Positions 1 to 8,221 of a stretch of DNA of 64,000 bases are shown one piece after another (the first letter of the stretch is position 1; every line of letters starts with the position of its first letter). The stretch comes from Brachybacterium faecium DSM 4810. Lineage in GTDB: Bacteria > Actinomycetota > Actinomycetes > Actinomycetales > Dermabacteraceae. The DNA lies in contig CP001643.1 of NCBI GenBank assembly GCA_000023405.1, forward strand, positions 3,162,001-3,226,000, in the 5' to 3' direction. The notes below the pieces were generated by a model. That model made no database searches and had not been told where the DNA came from. It was given only the letters and a program-made list of their open reading frames with translations. The position numbers and the translations under genes are program-made.

Positions 1-1
1 G

Positions 2-853
2 TTCTTCCTCCAGATCGGATTCCCCGGGCCGCACCCTCCGTACGATCCTCCGGCCCGCCACCTCGAGCCCTACCGCGACCGGCCGATGCCGGAGGCGAAG
101 CGGACGCAGGCCGATCTGGACTCGCAGCCCGCGCCTCTGAAGGAGCTGCGCACGCATCACCAGGCCAACGACCACGATGCGATCGTCCAGCTCGAGAACC
201 CCACGGCGGAGCAGCTGGACCGCCAGCGGCGGCACTACTTCGCCAACGTCTCCCTCATCGACGAGCAGGTCGGTGGGATCCTCGACGCCCTCGAAGAGCG
301 CGGAGTCCTGGACAACACCGTGGTGGTGTTCACCTCGGACCACGGCGACGCGCTCAACGATCACGGTCATTCCCAGAAGTGGACGATGTACGAGCCGAGC
401 GTGCACGTCCCCGGCATCATCTGGGGCCCGGGCCGGGTCGAGCCCGACCAGCGGTTCGACGGCCTCGTCTCGCTCATGGACATCGCGCCCACCGTGCTCG
501 AGCTGGCGGGGCTCACTCCGCCGGAGTGGATGGAGGCACGCTCGCTCCTGCCTGCGCTGCAGGGCCAAGAGTGGGAAGGACGTCAATACGTGTTCTCCGA
601 GCACGCGCGCGACGCGATCCTCACCGGCACGGCGCTGATGACGATGGCCCGCGATGCGCGCTACAAGCTCGTCGAATTCATCGATCATGAGGACGGTCAG
701 CTCTTCGACCTCGCCAAGGATCCGTACGAGGAGACCAATCTCTGGTTCTGCGAAGAGCATGCAGAGACCCGACGGCGCCTCGAACGCGCCATCTCCACCT
801 GGCGTGCCTCGAGCTCGATGCAGACCGCGACCTGGGCGAAGGACAAGCGATGA
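2..853 (+). CDS. Sulfatase, C-terminal part (5' end outside window)
   Basis: The reading frame is open from base 2, so the first ATG at 86 is internal and the true start lies upstream of the window. The visible 283 residues carry sulfatase (alkaline-phosphatase superfamily) features: 'VVVFTSDHGDALNDHGHS' holds the Asp-His metal ligands of the second half of the active site, followed by 'PGIIWGPG' and 'MDIAPTVLELAG', the usual C-terminal family block. The formylglycine motif (C/S-x-P-x-R) must lie in the missing part. The product should hydrolyse a sulfate ester, substrate unknown. Its stop overlaps the next start (ATGA), so it is coupled to the zinc dehydrogenase. No signal peptide can be judged. 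Confidence 0.9.
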   Translation, partial: FFLQIGFPGPHPPYDPPARHLEPYRDRPMPEAKRTQADLDSQPAPLKELRTHHQANDHDAIVQLENPTAEQLDRQRRHYFANVSLIDEQVGGILDALEERGVLDNTVVVFTSDHGDALNDHGHSQKWTMYEPSVHVPGIIWGPGRVEPDQRFDGLVSLMDIAPTVLELAGLTPPEWMEARSLLPALQGQEWEGRQYVFSEHARDAILTGTALMTMARDARYKLVEFIDHEDGQLFDLAKDPYEETNLWFCEEHAETRRRLERAISTWRASSSMQTATWAKDKR

Positions 854-1887
854 GCGCGGCACTCCCGAAGGCTCCGGAGGCCACCATGAGGGTGTCAGCC
901 CTGCACGGCGTCGGCGACCTCCGCCTCACCGAACGCCCCGTGCCCGTCCCTGGGCGCGGCGAGGTGCTGGTGCGCGTCGCCGCGGTGGGCGTCTGCGGCA
1001 GCGACACGCACTACTACACCCAGGGCCGCATCGGACCGTTCGTGGTGGATCGGCCGCTCGTCCTCGGGCATGAGGCATCCGGCCGCATCGTCGGCGTCGG
1101 AGAGGCGGTCGATCCGCGCCGCATAGGTTCGCGCGTCTCGATCGAACCCCAGCGGCCATGCCGCAGCTGCACCGAATGCAAGGCGGGGAGGTACAACCTC
1201 TGCCCGCACATGGAGTTCTTCGCGACCCCGCCCATCGATGGCGCCTTCGCGGAGATGGTGGTCATCGAGGACGACTTCGCCCATGACGTCCCCGACTCCA
1301 TCAGCGATGCCGCAGCGGCTCTCGTCGAACCGCTCTCGGTCGGCATCTGGGCATGCCAGAAGGCATGTATCGGCGCCGGCTCTCGGGTGCTGATCGCCGG
1401 TGCAGGGCCGGTGGGCATCATCATCGCGCAGGTTGCTGGAGCATTCGGGGCTTCCGAGGTGCACATCAGCGACCTCTCCGACGAGCGGCTCGGCTTCGCT
1501 CGGGCACACGGTGCCACGCACACCCACCGCGCCGATTCCCCTGTCGATGACCTCGGCGTCGACGCATTCATCGATGCGTCGGGGGCCGAGCCCGCGATCC
1601 GGGCGGGCATCTCGGCCGTCCGGCCCGCTGGGTCGGTCGTGCTCGTCGGGCTCGGCGCGGATGAGGCGGTGCTGCCGGTCAACCTGCTCCAGAACCGCGA
1701 GCTGGTGCTCACCGGCGTCTTCCGCTACGCCAACACGTGGCCGCTCGCGATCCGTCTGCTGGCGGAGGGGCGAATCGACCTGGACTGCCTGGTGACGGGG
1801 CGGCACGGGCTCGCCGACGCCGAATCCGCGCTCACCTCGGGCTCCACACCGCGAAGCATGAAGTCGCTGGTCATGCCGCAGCTCTGA
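850..1887 (+). CDS. Zinc-dependent alcohol/polyol dehydrogenase (sorbitol dehydrogenase-like)
   Basis: 345-residue medium-chain dehydrogenase. 'VCGSDTHYY' gives the catalytic-zinc Cys and the Asp/His proton-relay region, 'LGHEASGRI' the GHE zinc motif, and 'PCRSCTECKAGRYNLC' the four structural-zinc cysteines. The Rossmann motif 'GAGPVGI' begins near residue 181. The pattern is closest to sorbitol/L-iditol/threonine-type dehydrogenases using NAD(P). The ATGA overlap with the sulfatase gives start 850; a second Met (886, 'MRVSALHG') aligns better with family N-termini and is an alternative. The pairing suggests oxidation of a sugar or polyol released from a sulfated glycan (inference). Confidence 0.9.
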   Translation: MSAALPKAPEATMRVSALHGVGDLRLTERPVPVPGRGEVLVRVAAVGVCGSDTHYYTQGRIGPFVVDRPLVLGHEASGRIVGVGEAVDPRRIGSRVSIEPQRPCRSCTECKAGRYNLCPHMEFFATPPIDGAFAEMVVIEDDFAHDVPDSISDAAAALVEPLSVGIWACQKACIGAGSRVLIAGAGPVGIIIAQVAGAFGASEVHISDLSDERLGFARAHGATHTHRADSPVDDLGVDAFIDASGAEPAIRAGISAVRPAGSVVLVGLGADEAVLPVNLLQNRELVLTGVFRYANTWPLAIRLLAEGRIDLDCLVTGRHGLADAESALTSGSTPRSMKSLVMPQL

Positions 1888-1999
1888 CACCCGGGAACTG
1901 TCCCGCGCGGCCGTCCGCCGGCGGCCGCTGATCGTGGGGTCGCTCCTTCGGAGATACCGTCGAGTGCACAGACCGTCGGCAGACCACGAAGGAGCGGCC

Positions 2000-2518
2000 A
2001 TGACCACGATCGACTTCGAGGGCGTGACGCCCCAGGTGCCCGAGAGCGCCTGGGCGGCGCCGAACGCGACCCTGCTCGGGAAGGTGACGCTCGGTGAGAG
2101 CGCGAGCGTGTTCTACTCCGCGGTGCTGCGCGGGGACATGGACACCATCACCATCGGCGAGCGCAGCAACATCCAGGACGGCTGCGTCGCCCACACCGAT
2201 CCCGGCCATCCCGTGGTAGTCGGCGCCGGGGTGTCCGTGGGGCATCGGGCGGTGCTGCACGGCTGCACCGTCGAGGACGACGCCCTGATCGGCATGGGCG
2301 CGGTGGTGCTTAACGGCGCCGTGGTGGGCGCCGGCAGCCTCGTCGCCGCCGGCGCGGTGGTCACCGAGGGCATGCAGATCCCGCCCGGCTCGCTCGTGGC
2401 CGGTGTGCCCGCGAAGGTGCGCAAGGAGCTGGACGAGGAGGCGATCGAGTCGCTGCGGCAGAACGCCCGCACCTACGTCGACCTCGCGGCACGGCACCGC
2501 GAGGCGACGGCGGGGTGA
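2000..2518 (+). CDS. Gamma-carbonic-anhydrase family (left-handed beta-helix) protein
   Basis: 172 residues, typical length for the YrdA/PaaY/gamma-CA group. Hexapeptide repeats with small/hydrophobic periodicity run across residues 30-140. Candidate metal-ligand histidines occur in 'CVAHTDPGHPV' and 'VSVGHRAVLHG', matching the three-His pattern of gamma-type carbonic anhydrases, and 'VLRGDMDTITIGERSNIQD' is the family block. ATG 2000 was chosen over an upstream in-frame ATG (1934) because GGAG lies 6 bases before it and homology begins there. Whether it is an active carbonic anhydrase or a related acyltransferase-like protein cannot be decided here. Confidence 0.9.
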   Translation: MTTIDFEGVTPQVPESAWAAPNATLLGKVTLGESASVFYSAVLRGDMDTITIGERSNIQDGCVAHTDPGHPVVVGAGVSVGHRAVLHGCTVEDDALIGMGAVVLNGAVVGAGSLVAAGAVVTEGMQIPPGSLVAGVPAKVRKELDEEAIESLRQNARTYVDLAARHREATAG

Positions 2519-2556
2519 GCGCCTCCCGGGCCGGCGCCCGGTTCATGCGCGCCGAA

Positions 2557-3960
2557 TCATGAACGCTTCCTTCCCGGCAGAGGCAGTGCGGCTGCCGCGG
2601 CAGCCGCGCTCATCGCGATCACGGTCCAGAACGCCGGGCCGAACCCTGTGGCCGGATCGCTCGCAGTCGCCGCTGCGGTGAGCACGACGGCGACGAGCGC
2701 GGTGCCGAAAGCACCGCCGAGCTGCTGCACGATGCGGGTGATCGCCGAGGCGTGCGGCACCTCCTGACGGTCGATGTCGATATAGGCGGTCGTCATGACC
2801 GGGATCATGACGACGCCGAGGCAGAGCCCGCGCACGAAGAGCGCGGCGCCGAGCAGCCAGAGCGACGTCTCAGCACCGGCGAGCGCGAACGGCACCGTGG
2901 CGATCGCGGAGAGCACGAAGCCAGCAGCCGCGACGGCGCGCGCTCCGAAACGCTCGACGATCGGGCTGGCGAGGAGGCGCGCGAGCAGCGATCCCACCCC
3001 TTGCGGGATGAGCAGCAGTGCGGCGTCGAGCACCCCGTCGCCGCGCGAGATCTGGAAGTAGAGCGGCAACAAGAATGTGCCGGCGAACAGCGCGGCACCG
3101 AGGAAGGTCAGCGCGATCGCCGATGAGCGCACCGAGCGCACGGCCAGGAGCCGCACATCGACGAGCGCCGTGCCTGCGCGTCGAACTGCCCACACCGTGA
3201 AGCCCACGAGCAGCAGCGCTCCGGTGATGGCGGGGACGAGCACATCCATCCGGCCGAAGCCTCCCTCGGCGTGTGCGTTGGAGAGCCCGTACAGGAGGCC
3301 GGCGAGCGCCGGGGCGAGCAACACGATCCCGACCGCGTCCACGCGGGGACGCGGGCAGCCTGGGAGGGGCCGGTCGTCGGCGATGAACTTCATCGCGAGC
3401 ACGAGCCCCACGATCCCGAGCGGCACGTTGATGAGGAACAGCCAGCGCCAGTCGAGCCATTCCAGCACGAGGCCGCCGAGCACCGGCCCCAGGATCGGCC
3501 CGAGCGCAGCCGGGATGCCGACCGTCGCCATGGTGCGGGTGCGGTTCTCGGGTGCGACGTTCTGCATGGCGAGGGTCTGCATGAGCGGGAACATGATGCC
3601 GCCGCCGAGCCCCTGCACGACTCGGAAGGCGATGAGGGACGGCGCATCCCATGCACACGCGCAGAGGATCGAGCCCAGCACGAACAGGGACAGCGCGAAG
3701 AGCCACACCCGCTTCCCGCCGAATCGTGCCTGGGCCCAGCTCACGAACGGGATCGCCACGGCGAGGGCGAGCAGATATCCGGTGCTCACCCACTGGATCG
3801 TCGCGACGGACGCATGGAGCTGGTGCGTCAGCGTCTGCAGGCCGATCGCGACGATCGTCGTGTCGAGGATCGCCGTCACCCCTCCGACGATGATCGCCGC
3901 GAGCAGCTTGCCGGAAGGTTGCGCGGGTGCCGCCGGTGGCGCGGCCGTGCTCTGGGTCAC
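2557..3960 (-). CDS. DHA2-family MFS multidrug efflux transporter (EmrB/QacA type)
   Basis: 467 residues with about 14 hydrophobic segments, the expected length for drug:H+ antiporter-2 proteins. The first helix 'AAIIVGGVTAILDTTIVAIG' contains the D-T-T/V-x-x-x-A motif D1, and 'GGIMFPLMQTLAMQNV' with 'GPILGPVLGGLVLEW' is motif C of efflux-type MFS proteins. The start is GTG 3960, preceded by GGGAG at a normal distance. It is divergent from the TetR gene (4049), with an 88-bp shared control region holding an inverted repeat. Export of an antibiotic or other toxic compound under TetR repression is the natural reading; the substrate is unknown. Confidence 0.93.
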   Translation of the reverse strand: MTQSTAAPPAAPAQPSGKLLAAIIVGGVTAILDTTIVAIGLQTLTHQLHASVATIQWVSTGYLLALAVAIPFVSWAQARFGGKRVWLFALSLFVLGSILCACAWDAPSLIAFRVVQGLGGGIMFPLMQTLAMQNVAPENRTRTMATVGIPAALGPILGPVLGGLVLEWLDWRWLFLINVPLGIVGLVLAMKFIADDRPLPGCPRPRVDAVGIVLLAPALAGLLYGLSNAHAEGGFGRMDVLVPAITGALLLVGFTVWAVRRAGTALVDVRLLAVRSVRSSAIALTFLGAALFAGTFLLPLYFQISRGDGVLDAALLLIPQGVGSLLARLLASPIVERFGARAVAAAGFVLSAIATVPFALAGAETSLWLLGAALFVRGLCLGVVMIPVMTTAYIDIDRQEVPHASAITRIVQQLGGAFGTALVAVVLTAAATASDPATGFGPAFWTVIAMSAAAAAAALPLPGRKRS

Positions 3961-3975
3961 TACGAACTCCCAAGA

Positions 3976-3999
3976 GTAAGATACGAATGCGTTCCTTAC
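3976..3999. promoter_or_regulatory. Inverted repeat, likely TetR operator between efflux pump and regulator
   Basis: Arms GTAAGATACG and CGTTCCTTAC (8 of 10 positions pair) flank a 4-base centre. A further half-site-like copy (AATAAGAAACGC, 4013-4024) lies nearer the TetR start. Position in the short divergent spacer and dyad symmetry are typical of TetR autoregulatory operators. Inferred from the sequence only. Confidence 0.5.
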
Positions 4000-4048
4000 A
4001 GTAGGGCGCTAGAATAAGAAACGCAAGCGGATCTAACGGAGTGGTGGT

Positions 4049-4636
4049 ATGGCGACGACGAGGCGACGTGGGGCAGAGCTCGAGAAGGCGATCCTCGAGG
4101 CAGGATGGGATCAGCTCCTCTCGGACGGATACTCCGGGTTCACGTTCGAGGCGATCGCCGAACGCGCCCAGACCGGCAAGGCCGTGCTGTATCGGCGATG
4201 GTCCGGCAAGGAGGCGCTGCTGCTGGCCGTCATCACGCAGCACCACCTCGACGACTCACAGGATCTCCCCGATACCGGATCGCTGCGCGACGACGTGCTC
4301 GAGCTGCTCCGCTCCCGCAACGCGATCGGAGACCACATCGCGGCCCTGCTCAGCGCAATCCTCGGCGCCCACTTCGACGACACCCATGTCACGATCGCCG
4401 AGCTGCGGCGACAGCTGCTCGAAGAGCACGGCCCGACGCTCCGCACCATCGTGCAGCGCGCCGTCGCGCGCGGCGAGATCCCCGGCCCTGCCGTGCCCGA
4501 GCGGGTCGCCTCACTCCCGTTCGAACTCTTCCGGGCCGAGCTCATCATGCGATTCGACCGCGTGCCCGACGAGACGCTCGTCGACATCGTGGACACAGCG
4601 TTCATACCCCTCGCCTCCCTGCCGTGGCCGCACTGA
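4049..4636 (+). CDS. TetR/AcrR-family transcriptional repressor
   Basis: 195 residues. The N-terminal helix-turn-helix spans about residues 10-55 ('GFTFEAIAERAQTGKAVLY' is the recognition part, followed by 'RRWSGKEALLLAVI'), a standard TetR_N domain. The rest is a helical ligand-binding domain with 'LRTIVQRAVARGEI' and a C-terminal segment common in the TetR_C family. Divergent from the DHA2 efflux pump, so it probably represses the pump and itself through the 3976-3999 repeat and is released by an efflux substrate (inference). GGAG precedes the ATG. Confidence 0.92.
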   Translation: MATTRRRGAELEKAILEAGWDQLLSDGYSGFTFEAIAERAQTGKAVLYRRWSGKEALLLAVITQHHLDDSQDLPDTGSLRDDVLELLRSRNAIGDHIAALLSAILGAHFDDTHVTIAELRRQLLEEHGPTLRTIVQRAVARGEIPGPAVPERVASLPFELFRAELIMRFDRVPDETLVDIVDTAFIPLASLPWPH

Positions 4637-4764
4637 ACACCTCACCCCCTCCGACAGACCCCGCGGCTCGACAGCAGGCCCCCGCTGGCTCCGCGACCCA
4701 GCCTTTACGACCCCACCCCTTCAGATCGATGCCCGATTTGTCCATATTTTCCATCCGTTACCCG

Positions 4765-4776
4765 TATCCTTGGTGA
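4765..4776 (+). promoter_or_regulatory. Probable -10 element of a leaderless add transcript
   Basis: TATCCT at 4765-4770 is followed by exactly six bases and then the ATG of the adenosine deaminase gene, so transcription should start at or next to the A of the ATG. No Shine-Dalgarno sequence precedes this ATG. No good -35 hexamer is seen. Leaderless genes are common in actinobacteria. Confidence 0.4.
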
Positions 4777-6102
4777 ATGGATCTCACCGCCTCCCTCGTC
4801 GGCGCCCTGCCGAAGGTCGCCCTCCACGATCACCTCGACGGCGGGCTGCGCGCCGAGACCGTGCTCGAACTGAGCCAGGAGCTCGGACTCGAGGTGCCGG
4901 GCCTCGAAGCCCCCCTCGACGAGGCTCCTGACGCCGAGGATGCCTCCGGCGGCACCCCGCCCGGCGACGTCACGGCCGACGCCCCCGCGACCGATGCCCC
5001 TTCGCCCGAGGCCCCCGCCGACGCTCCCCCGGCCGACCCGGCGCGGGCGGTCGCCGACTGGTTCCACAGCGCCGCCGATTCCGGCTCGCTGCCCGCCTAT
5101 CTCTCCACCTTCGAGCGCACGGTCGCCGTGATGCAGACGGCCCCGCAACTGCGGCGCGTGGCCCGCGAGTTCGTGGAGGACATGGTGGCCGACGGCGTGG
5201 TCTACGCCGAGACCCGCTGGGCCCCGCACCAACACACCGCCGGTGGACTCTCGCTCGACGAGGCCGTGCAGGCCGTGCAGGACGGGCTCGACGAGGGGGT
5301 CGCCGCGGCGGAGGCGGCCGGGCGGCGGATCGTCGTCGGCCAGCTGCTGTGCTACCTGCGCCACCTCGACCCCACCGACGATCTGTTCGAGATCGCCCTC
5401 GCCCGGCGCGACAGCGGCGTGGTGGGCCTGGACCTCGCCGGCCCCGAGGAGGGCTTCCCCGCATCCTGGTTCCGCGCCCAGTTCGAGCGCGCCCGCGCCG
5501 CGGGGCTGCGGGTGACCGTCCACGCCGGGGAGGCCGACGGCCCCTCCTCGATCGCCGACGCCCTGGACTGCGGCGCCGAGCGGATCGGGCACGGGGTGCG
5601 GCTGCTCGAGGACATCAGCGATGCGCCCGACGGCATGCCCTCCGACAGCATGGCTTCCGAGGTGGCCACCGACATGGGTTCCGACATGTCTTCCGAAGCG
5701 GCCTCCGAGGAGACCTCCGACGAGGAGCCCACCCCCTCGCCCACCTTCGGCGGGGTCGCCGACCGTGTGCTGCGCGAGCAGATCTGCCTCGAGGTGTGCC
5801 CGAGCTCGAACCTGCAGACCGGCGTCGCGGACGAGCTCTCACACCACCCCGTCGGCCCGCTGCATCGGCTCGGGTTCGCCCTCGCGCTCAGCAGCGACAA
5901 CCGCCTGATGAGCCGCACCAGCACCTCGCGGGAGATGCTGCGGGCGGCGCAGACCTTCGGCTGGACGCTCGAGGACCTCGAGCGGATCGTGCTCACCGGG
6001 CTCGAGAACGGCTTCGCCCCCGCCGCGCAGCGCCAGGCGCTGCGGGACGAGGTGGTGCTCCCCATCTTCCGCGCCGTGCGCGGCCCGGTCCCCACCGAGT
6101 AA
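4777..6102 (+). CDS. add: Adenosine deaminase with two acidic/Ala-Pro inserts
   Basis: Hydrolytic deamination of adenosine/deoxyadenosine to inosine in purine salvage. Metal-binding H-x-H is H17/H19 ('ALHDHLDGG'); 'VTVHAGEADG' supplies H249 and catalytic E252; 'ERIGHGVRLLED' supplies H272; 'ALSSDNRLMS' supplies the C-terminal Asp (D374). At 441 residues it is longer than bacterial homologues because of two low-complexity inserts: about residues 46-88 (Ala/Pro/Asp-rich) and about 282-322 (Ser/Met/Glu/Asp-rich). Both lie between conserved blocks, so catalysis can be intact. The upstream sequence suggests a leaderless message. It stands alone, convergent with the sugar-kinase cassette. Confidence 0.93.
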   Translation: MDLTASLVGALPKVALHDHLDGGLRAETVLELSQELGLEVPGLEAPLDEAPDAEDASGGTPPGDVTADAPATDAPSPEAPADAPPADPARAVADWFHSAADSGSLPAYLSTFERTVAVMQTAPQLRRVAREFVEDMVADGVVYAETRWAPHQHTAGGLSLDEAVQAVQDGLDEGVAAAEAAGRRIVVGQLLCYLRHLDPTDDLFEIALARRDSGVVGLDLAGPEEGFPASWFRAQFERARAAGLRVTVHAGEADGPSSIADALDCGAERIGHGVRLLEDISDAPDGMPSDSMASEVATDMGSDMSSEAASEETSDEEPTPSPTFGGVADRVLREQICLEVCPSSNLQTGVADELSHHPVGPLHRLGFALALSSDNRLMSRTSTSREMLRAAQTFGWTLEDLERIVLTGLENGFAPAAQRQALRDEVVLPIFRAVRGPVPTE

Positions 6103-6176
6103 CCGGCCCCTCAGGCGCGGCAGAGCACCCGTCCAGGCGGGGCAGGGTCTCCGATCAGGTGCGGCAGGGTCTCCGC

Positions 6177-7433
6177 TCAGGCGGGGACGGGGGCGATCCG
6201 TCGGCCGGCGGCGCCGGGGCGGGTCACCAGCGCGCCGGCGGTCTCCGGGGCGCCGTCCGTGCGGCGGTAGCGGCCCATCCACTCGGCGGCGAAGCCGTCC
6301 GCGTCGGCTGTGGGGACCAGCGCCCAGACGCTGCCCCCGAAACCGGCGCCGAAGGCGGAGGCGGCCCGGGCACCGAGCTCCTCGGCGCTGCGCACCAGCG
6401 CGACCGTCTGCGGCACCTGGTTGCGCAGATGCGTCTCGGCCAGGCGCTGAGAGGTGTGCACGGCGGCGGCGAAGGCGTCGAGGTCACCGCTGCGCAGCGC
6501 GGCGTGGGCGCGGGGCACCAGATGGGTGGATTCGACGAGGAACTGCTCGAGCCGTTCCCGCTCCCCGCCCTCGGCGGCGAGCTGGCGCAGCGGGTCGAGG
6601 CGCTCGTCTGCCGCTCCGAGCGGGGCCTCCAGATCCTCGCCCACCAGGGAGCGCAGCGCCGCCTGGAGCGTGCCGTCGGCCCGGCCCGTGTGCTGGTTCC
6701 AGCGGGCGAGGATCTCGCCGAGCAGCGCGGGGCCGCGGTTGTAGGCCTCCTGGGCGGCGCCGGTCTTCTCGGCGAGCACGCCGCTGACGCCCACCACGAA
6801 GGACCAGCCCTCGGGCAGCGCGACCCGGTCGATGATCCGCATCGGATCGAACTCCGCGTAGGAGATCCGGCCCTCCTCGGAGGTGAGCATCCCGGTGTGG
6901 TCCAGGGAGCCGCCGCTGGTGCCCACCCCGGGCCGGCCCCGCAGGGTGCCGAAGCTCTTGCCGTTCTCGATCGAGGCGGCATACCCGGCCAGCGCCACCC
7001 GGTCCGGGATCTGGCCGGCCCAGGCCTCGGTGGCGGGCAGCTCGTTGAGATCCGCGAGCGCCATCGCGGTGCCGGTGATGATCGCCGAGGAGCTGCTCAT
7101 GCCGGAGGCCGGCGGCAGATCCGAGGCGACGGTGAGCCGGGCCGGGCGCAGCGGGCCGAAGTTGTCGGTGAGCCGGTCGAGCACGGTCTGGGCGTATCGA
7201 CCCCAATGCCCGGGCGGGAGCTGCGGATCCGTGCCGGCGCGCAGCTGGAGCGTGCCCGGGTAGGCCTCCGAGGCCGCCTCGAGGCTGCCGGGCGCGCCGG
7301 CGGCCTCCTGGGCCTGCACGGTGACGCCGCGGTCCACCGCGCACACCAGCACGCGGCCGCCGCCGTAGTCGGTGTGCTTGCCGAGCACCTCGATCCGCCC
7401 GGGCATCACCCAGGTGATCGCGCTCGGCGTCAC
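6177..7433 (-). CDS. GHMP-family sugar kinase, galactokinase-like with altered signature
   Basis: 418 residues. 'GRIEVLGKHTDYGGG' (residues 12-26) is the galactokinase signature but with Lys where galactokinases have Glu (G-E-H-T-D-Y) and Ile-Glu in place of the usual Val-Asn. 'PPASGMSSSSAI' is the GHMP ATP-binding loop, and 'FGAGFGGSVWAL' the C-terminal glycine-rich motif. It should phosphorylate a sugar at C1 with ATP, but because the sugar-contacting motif is altered I do not assert galactose. The start overlaps the stop of the nucleotidyltransferase gene by 4 bases, making it the last gene of a coupled three-gene unit. Alternatives: galactokinase proper, or a kinase for another aldose. 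Confidence 0.85.
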   Translation of the reverse strand: MTPSAITWVMPGRIEVLGKHTDYGGGRVLVCAVDRGVTVQAQEAAGAPGSLEAASEAYPGTLQLRAGTDPQLPPGHWGRYAQTVLDRLTDNFGPLRPARLTVASDLPPASGMSSSSAIITGTAMALADLNELPATEAWAGQIPDRVALAGYAASIENGKSFGTLRGRPGVGTSGGSLDHTGMLTSEEGRISYAEFDPMRIIDRVALPEGWSFVVGVSGVLAEKTGAAQEAYNRGPALLGEILARWNQHTGRADGTLQAALRSLVGEDLEAPLGAADERLDPLRQLAAEGGERERLEQFLVESTHLVPRAHAALRSGDLDAFAAAVHTSQRLAETHLRNQVPQTVALVRSAEELGARAASAFGAGFGGSVWALVPTADADGFAAEWMGRYRRTDGAPETAGALVTRPGAAGRRIAPVPA

Positions 7434-8221
7434 AGCGCGACCTCGACACCCGCCAGGCGGCGCTCGACCTCGTCGATGTCGTCCCGGCGCGAGAGGTCCA
7501 GCACCCCGCCGGCGAAGGGGATCACCCGCACCTCGTCCAGCTCGCGCACCGCGTCGACGATCTCGAGCTCCCCGCGCGGGGAGGGCTCGATCCGTGCGCA
7601 GGCCGCGAAGATCTCCGGGGTGAAGGCGAAGCAGTTCATGCTCACCAGGGCGTCCGGTCCCGCGGCGGCGAGGGTCGCCGCATCGGGCTTCTCCACGATC
7701 CGCTCGAGCCGGCCGTCGGCCTGCTCGATGAGGGCGAAGGCGGCGATGCGGTCCGCGGCGATGTTGCTCTCGCTCAGCAGCGCGGAGCGCTCGAAGCCCA
7801 GCAGGGCGTTGCGCTCCTCGCGCAGCAGGCGGCCGATGCCCTCGCCGGGGTAGAGGTTGTCGCCGTTGACCATCACGAACGGCGCATCCCCCACCGCCTC
7901 CGCGGCAGAGGCGACGGCGTCGGCCGTGCCGCGCGGCTCGGCCTGCACAGCGAACTGCACCTCGAGCCGGGACGGGCGCAGCTGCGCGATGTGCTCGCGG
8001 AACTCCTCGTGCTCGGGCGCGACCACGAGCACGGCGCGGCGGATCCCGGCATCGGCGAGGGCGCTGAGCGAGTAGTCGATCAGGCGGTGCTCGCCGATCG
8101 GCATCAGCGCCTTGTGGCCCGAGGCGGCCGCGGCGGCCTGCTGCGGGGTGAGGTCCTTCTCCCCCTCGGTGCGCATGCGGGTGCCCAGTCCCCGGGCGAG
8201 GACGACAGCGGTGGTGATCAT
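7430..8221 (-). CDS. Sugar-1-phosphate nucleotidyltransferase-like protein
   Basis: 263 residues of the NTP_transferase (GT-A-like) fold. The N-terminus 'VVLARGLGTRMR' matches the L-A-x-G-x-G-T-R motif, with Arg instead of the usual first Gly. The catalytic Lys follows in 'GHKALMPIGEHRLIDY' after an unusually long loop (about 14 residues). 'MVNGDNLYPGEG' has the metal-binding Asp and 'IVEKPD' the sugar-binding region. It should join a sugar-1-phosphate to a nucleotide, fitting the kinase and mutase on either side, with which it overlaps by ATGA. No galT or galE gene is present nearby, so this could replace GalT in an NDP-sugar route (inference). Confidence 0.82.
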   Translation of the reverse strand: MITTAVVLARGLGTRMRTEGEKDLTPQQAAAAASGHKALMPIGEHRLIDYSLSALADAGIRRAVLVVAPEHEEFREHIAQLRPSRLEVQFAVQAEPRGTADAVASAAEAVGDAPFVMVNGDNLYPGEGIGRLLREERNALLGFERSALLSESNIAADRIAAFALIEQADGRLERIVEKPDAATLAAAGPDALVSMNCFAFTPEIFAACARIEPSPRGELEIVDAVRELDEVRVIPFAGGVLDLSRRDDIDEVERRLAGVEVAL

